Below are positions 39,050 through 41,514 of a stretch of DNA of 41,514 nt, piece by piece. Numbering within the stretch: the first letter of the stretch is position 1; each line of letters starts with the position of its first letter. Source of the stretch: Prevotella illustrans (GTDB lineage: Bacteria > Bacteroidota > Bacteroidia > Bacteroidales > Bacteroidaceae). The DNA is taken from NCBI RefSeq assembly GCF_017426725.1, contig NZ_JAERMS010000026.1, positions 1-41,514 of the forward strand. The letters are read 5' to 3'. Below the pieces are notes generated by a model that was given only the letters and a program-made list of their open reading frames with translations, had not been told where the DNA came from and did no database searches. The position numbers were made by a program, and so were the translations under genes.

Positions 39050-40111
39050 CTACTGATACATTTGCGCTTTCTGCTGTCCCTGCAGCACGCCCAGAGCGTT
39101 CATGGCCAGGGCCTGCATCTCGTCTTCGCCGGGATAGCAGTAGGTGGGAGCCAGGAAGTCGATGCGTCGGCGCAGCCGGCTGATGACATATTCGCTGCGG
39201 GCCATGCCGCCTGTCAGCAGGATGGCGTCGATCTTTCCGCAGAGCACGGCGGCTTCGGCGGCAATGCTTTTAGCCGTGTGGTAGATCATGGCGTTGAGAA
39301 TCAGCTCGGCTTGTTGGTCGCCTTGCTGGATGCGCTTTTCTATTTCTTTGACGTTGTTGGTGCCTAAGTGGGCGATGAGTCCGGCCTCACCGGCCACTTT
39401 CTTCAGCAGTTGCGCCTCGGTATATTGGCCGCTGAAACAGAGGCGGATGAGGTCGGCCGCGGGCAGCGAGCCGGCCCGTTCGGGCGAGAAGGGGCCTTCG
39501 CCGTCGAGCGCGTTGTTGGCGTCGATGGCTCGACCGTGCTCGTGGGCCGCGATAGAAATGCCGCCGCCTAAGTGGCAGATGATGAGGTTGAGGTCTTCAT
39601 TGCGCTTGCCTATCTGTTGGGCGAAGCGTCGGGCGATGGCTCGTTGGTTCAGGGCGTGCCAGATGCAGATGCGGGGCATGATGGGCGAACCGCTGATGCG
39701 GGCCAGCGGTGACAGCTCGTCCACCACGCCCGGGTCGGCGATGAAGCTGCGGCAGCCCGGTATCTCTCGCGCTATCTCGTAGGCGATGATGCAGCCCAGG
39801 TCGCAGGCGTGCTGGTGAATGGCGTTGCGAACGTCGTCGAGCATGCGCCGGTTGATTTCATACACGCCGCCGGCCACGGGCTTGGCCAGTCCGCCACGGC
39901 CTATCACGGCGTCGAAGTTGAAGTCGACGTGCATGCGTTCGAGTTCGTCGAGCACTAATTGCTTACGAAAACCGTACTGGCTGATGATGGTTTCAAACTG
40001 TGCCAGCTCTTCGGTGGAGTGCGTAATGGATCGCAGCACCAGCGGACTGGCGTCTTCATACACCGCCATCTTGGTCGATGTAGAGCCCGGATTGATGACA
40101 AGGATTCGCAT
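39050..40111 (-). CDS. buk: Butyrate kinase
   Basis: 353 residues of the acetate/butyrate kinase (ASKHA) family; makes ATP from butyryl (or branched acyl) phosphate. It starts MRILVINPGSTSTKMAVYED, with the phosphate-binding NPGSTSTK. LNLIICHLGGGISIAAHEHG and ILLTGGMARSEYVISRLRR are the other nucleotide-site motifs. The length fits butyrate kinase rather than acetate kinase (about 400). It lies 153 nt after ptb, with a REP-like repeat between, so the two probably share a transcript. In this setting the substrate could be branched acids from amino acid fermentation. Confidence 0.95.
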   Translation of the reverse strand: MRILVINPGSTSTKMAVYEDASPLVLRSITHSTEELAQFETIISQYGFRKQLVLDELERMHVDFNFDAVIGRGGLAKPVAGGVYEINRRMLDDVRNAIHQHACDLGCIIAYEIAREIPGCRSFIADPGVVDELSPLARISGSPIMPRICIWHALNQRAIARRFAQQIGKRNEDLNLIICHLGGGISIAAHEHGRAIDANNALDGEGPFSPERAGSLPAADLIRLCFSGQYTEAQLLKKVAGEAGLIAHLGTNNVKEIEKRIQQGDQQAELILNAMIYHTAKSIAAEAAVLCGKIDAILLTGGMARSEYVISRLRRRIDFLAPTYCYPGEDEMQALAMNALGVLQGQQKAQMYQ

Positions 40112-40118
40112 AGGTTAT

Positions 40119-40145
40119 CTACCCCCGTCCTCCCATAAGGAGGGA
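40119..40145. repeat. REP-like repeat between ptb and buk
   Basis: CTACCCCCGTCCTCCCATAA followed by GGAGGGA; a diverged member of the GC-rich family, sitting in an intra-operon gap. Confidence 0.6.
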
Positions 40146-40264
40146 GTGCCTGCCGGTCAGGGGATGAATGGCTTTGTGGTTAATATCTATGGTTTTATAG
40201 TTTAAACTCTATTCTCTATTCCCTTGATTATTCGGTCTTGTCTCTCGTTAGGCTCTCTTTTTCT

Positions 40265-41140
40265 TTAGAGGGGCCGTGAGAGGCAATTCCTCACTCCCAA
40301 CGCCAGGCTGACGAACTTCGATTCCTTGCTGTCGCCTCGCGAGGTCATGACGATGGGCGCTGTCGTTCCTTGCAGCATGCAGCCCACTTCGGCACCGCAG
40401 AACAGCGTGATGACCTTGTGGAAGATATTACCGGCCTCAATATCGGGGAAGATAAGGCCGTCGGCGTCGCCCGCGATAGACGACACGATGCCTTTAAGGT
40501 CCATGCTCTCCTTGTCGCACGACGTCTTTAGGTCGAGTGGACCGTCGATGACGCATGGCCCGAAAGCCCCTTCCCGTCCCATACGGATGATGTCCTGATA
40601 GCCCATGGTGAACGGAAAATACTTCTCGTTGGTTTTCTCCGAGCAGTGGATGAGTGATATTTTGGGTTCGGCAATGCCGAGCCGATGACATAGATCGACC
40701 ATGTAGCGCACCTGCGCCACGCGCTGTTCTTGCGTGGGATAAGGGATGACGGCGGCGTCGGAGTAGGCGATGAGCTTATGGTAGGCAGGTATCTCGGCAA
40801 CGCCGATGTGTGTTAGCACGTTGCCTTTGGGCAGCATCCCTTTCTCGCGGTCGAGAACGGCGTGCAGCAGCGTGTCGCTGTTGATGAGTCCTTTCATCAG
40901 CAGGTCGGCCTCGCCCTCCCTTACCAGTCTCACGGCCTCTTGCGCCGCCGCGTTTTTATCTACGTTGTCTATGTAAATGGGTTCGGCAAATCCTGCTTCC
41001 CGGGCGCGTTCCACGGCCCATCGGGTGTGTTCGTCGGTGGCGCAGACCATAGCCACCCGCTTCCTGACGCCGCTTTCTGACAGGTCGGCCGTCATGTCTT
41101 CAAAGTTCTGCATGGCTTTCATAGGCTGTTTTCTCATCAT
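40265..41140 (-). CDS. ptb: Phosphate butyryltransferase (phosphotransbutyrylase)
   Basis: 291 residues of the phosphate acetyl/butyryltransferase family; exchanges CoA for phosphate on butyryl-CoA (or branched acyl-CoA), feeding the butyrate kinase encoded next. Visible motifs: VAMVCATDEHTRWAVERA at the N-terminus, DLLMKGLINSDTLLHAVLD, and the C-terminal GIVSSIAGDADGLIFPDIEA followed by GNIFHKVITLFCGAEVG. Several ATGs (41140, 41137, 41122) could start it; I keep the most upstream. Its promoter lies at 41190-41219. Confidence 0.92.
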   Translation of the reverse strand: MMRKQPMKAMQNFEDMTADLSESGVRKRVAMVCATDEHTRWAVERAREAGFAEPIYIDNVDKNAAAQEAVRLVREGEADLLMKGLINSDTLLHAVLDREKGMLPKGNVLTHIGVAEIPAYHKLIAYSDAAVIPYPTQEQRVAQVRYMVDLCHRLGIAEPKISLIHCSEKTNEKYFPFTMGYQDIIRMGREGAFGPCVIDGPLDLKTSCDKESMDLKGIVSSIAGDADGLIFPDIEAGNIFHKVITLFCGAEVGCMLQGTTAPIVMTSRGDSKESKFVSLALGVRNCLSRPL

Positions 41141-41189
41141 TGTTTGTCATTGGTGAGTCGAAGCGTGTCGGCACTATCCAATCACTTTA

Positions 41190-41219
41190 CAAAGATAGAT
41201 AATATAACTGTCTTTTCAA
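41190..41219 (-). promoter_or_regulatory. Bacteroidetes promoter of ptb-buk
   Basis: On the minus strand TTG (41217-41219), 19-nt spacer, TATCTTTG (41190-41197), about 50 nt before the first ATG. Confidence 0.78.
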
Positions 41220-41273
41220 AGTAAATGACATATTTTAAATAAAAGGAGTTTTTAAACCAACCTCCGACCCTTC

Positions 41274-41388
41274 CAACAACCTGTCCCAACCCTCCCAAAG
41301 GGAGAGAGCGCTATCTTGAATTAATTAGTATTACGACTTGTACCGACAGTTAGTACTCCCCCTTTGGGAGGGTCGGGGCAGGTTGTTG
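41274..41388. repeat. Head-to-head pair of REP-like repeats forming a 29-bp inverted repeat
   Basis: Arms 41274-41302 and 41360-41388 are near-perfect complements over 29 bp (two differences), each containing CCTCCCAAAGGG and CAACAACCTG. The 57-nt spacer has no gene. It is the only place in the window where two family members face each other. Confidence 0.75.
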
Positions 41389-41440
41389 TCCGAAGTAGAT
41401 TGTAATACGCCAGTTCGGGTTAAGAAAAGAGGTGTAAAAG

Positions 41441-41471
41441 TTGGTAATCTCGCTTATTCTTCGTAACTTTA
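41441..41471 (+). promoter_or_regulatory. Promoter of a gene running off the right edge
   Basis: TTG (41441-41443), 20-nt spacer, TAACTTTA (41464-41471), one mismatch to the consensus. About 35 bp before the ATG at 41508. Confidence 0.55.
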
Positions 41472-41507
41472 TAGTTGAAAATCAAATAATTACAAACATT
41501 ACAAGCG

Positions 41508-41514
41508 ATGATTA
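41508..41514 (+). CDS. Start of a gene continuing beyond the window
   Basis: An ATG at 41508 follows a plausible promoter at the usual distance. Only two codons are visible, so nothing can be said about the product, and even the gene call rests mainly on the promoter. Confidence 0.35.

Overview
The window looks like a chromosomal segment of a Prevotella-type member of the Bacteroidales. The support is: Bacteroidetes promoters (TTG, about 20 nt, TAnnTTTG) in front of several genes; SusC/SusD pairs and ECF sigma/FecR pairs with a DUF4974-type C-terminus; DUF4271, DUF4843, DUF6242 and DUF6089/PorG proteins; a PorG-UppS-BamA-Skp gene order like that of Porphyromonas; ATP-type PEP carboxykinase; and phosphotransbutyrylase/butyrate kinase. 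The species cannot be fixed from this alone. I see no rRNA, prophage, insertion sequence transposase or CRISPR array. One tRNA is present.

Layout. (1) 99-4706, minus: operon of a small beta-barrel protein, an ECF sigma factor, a FecR anti-sigma factor and a TonB-dependent receptor with an STN signalling domain. (2) 4823-6198, minus: a conserved-looking hypothetical gene, then about 900 bp of repeats, then tRNA-Gln with its own promoter and terminator. (3) 6321-13418, minus: a housekeeping run read from metK downwards, metK-DUF4271-hemD-rnpA-yidD-tyrS and then a YejM/PbgA-like membrane sulfatase-fold protein. The metK leader holds a SAM-II-like pseudoknot. (4) 14166-24022, plus: a seven-gene ECF sigma/FecR/SusC/SusD/DUF4843/PKD-like/thioredoxin operon ending at a 21-bp-stem terminator shared with the convergent M16 peptidase gene. 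(5) 24144-26969, minus: M16 peptidase, followed by about 1 kb of repeats. (6) 27957-36220, minus: envelope-biogenesis operon DUF6242-porG-uppS-bamA-skp-skp-skp-murI. (7) 36390-36601, minus: a candidate free-standing structured small RNA with a strong promoter and terminator. (8) 37140-41140, minus: pckA, then ptb-buk. (9) At the right edge a promoter and start codon lead into a gene outside the window.

How the parts fit together. Regions 1 and 4 look like two cell-surface signalling and uptake systems: a ligand-loaded TonB receptor with an STN domain signals to FecR, which releases the ECF sigma factor to switch on its own operon. Region 6 couples outer membrane protein assembly (BamA, periplasmic Skp chaperones), a type IX secretion component (PorG), undecaprenyl carrier synthesis (UppS) and D-glutamate supply (MurI). 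Region 3 joins SAM synthesis to RNase P, a membrane insertase helper and TyrRS, so one SAM sensor may affect several of these genes. Region 8 is central fermentation.

The least explained parts are non-coding: the 36.4-36.6 kb small RNA, a roughly 380-bp intergenic element present in three copies, a second repeat module that is inverted between two of those copies, a family of GC-rich REP-like palindromes, and a perfect palindrome lying in the spacer of the tRNA-Gln promoter.
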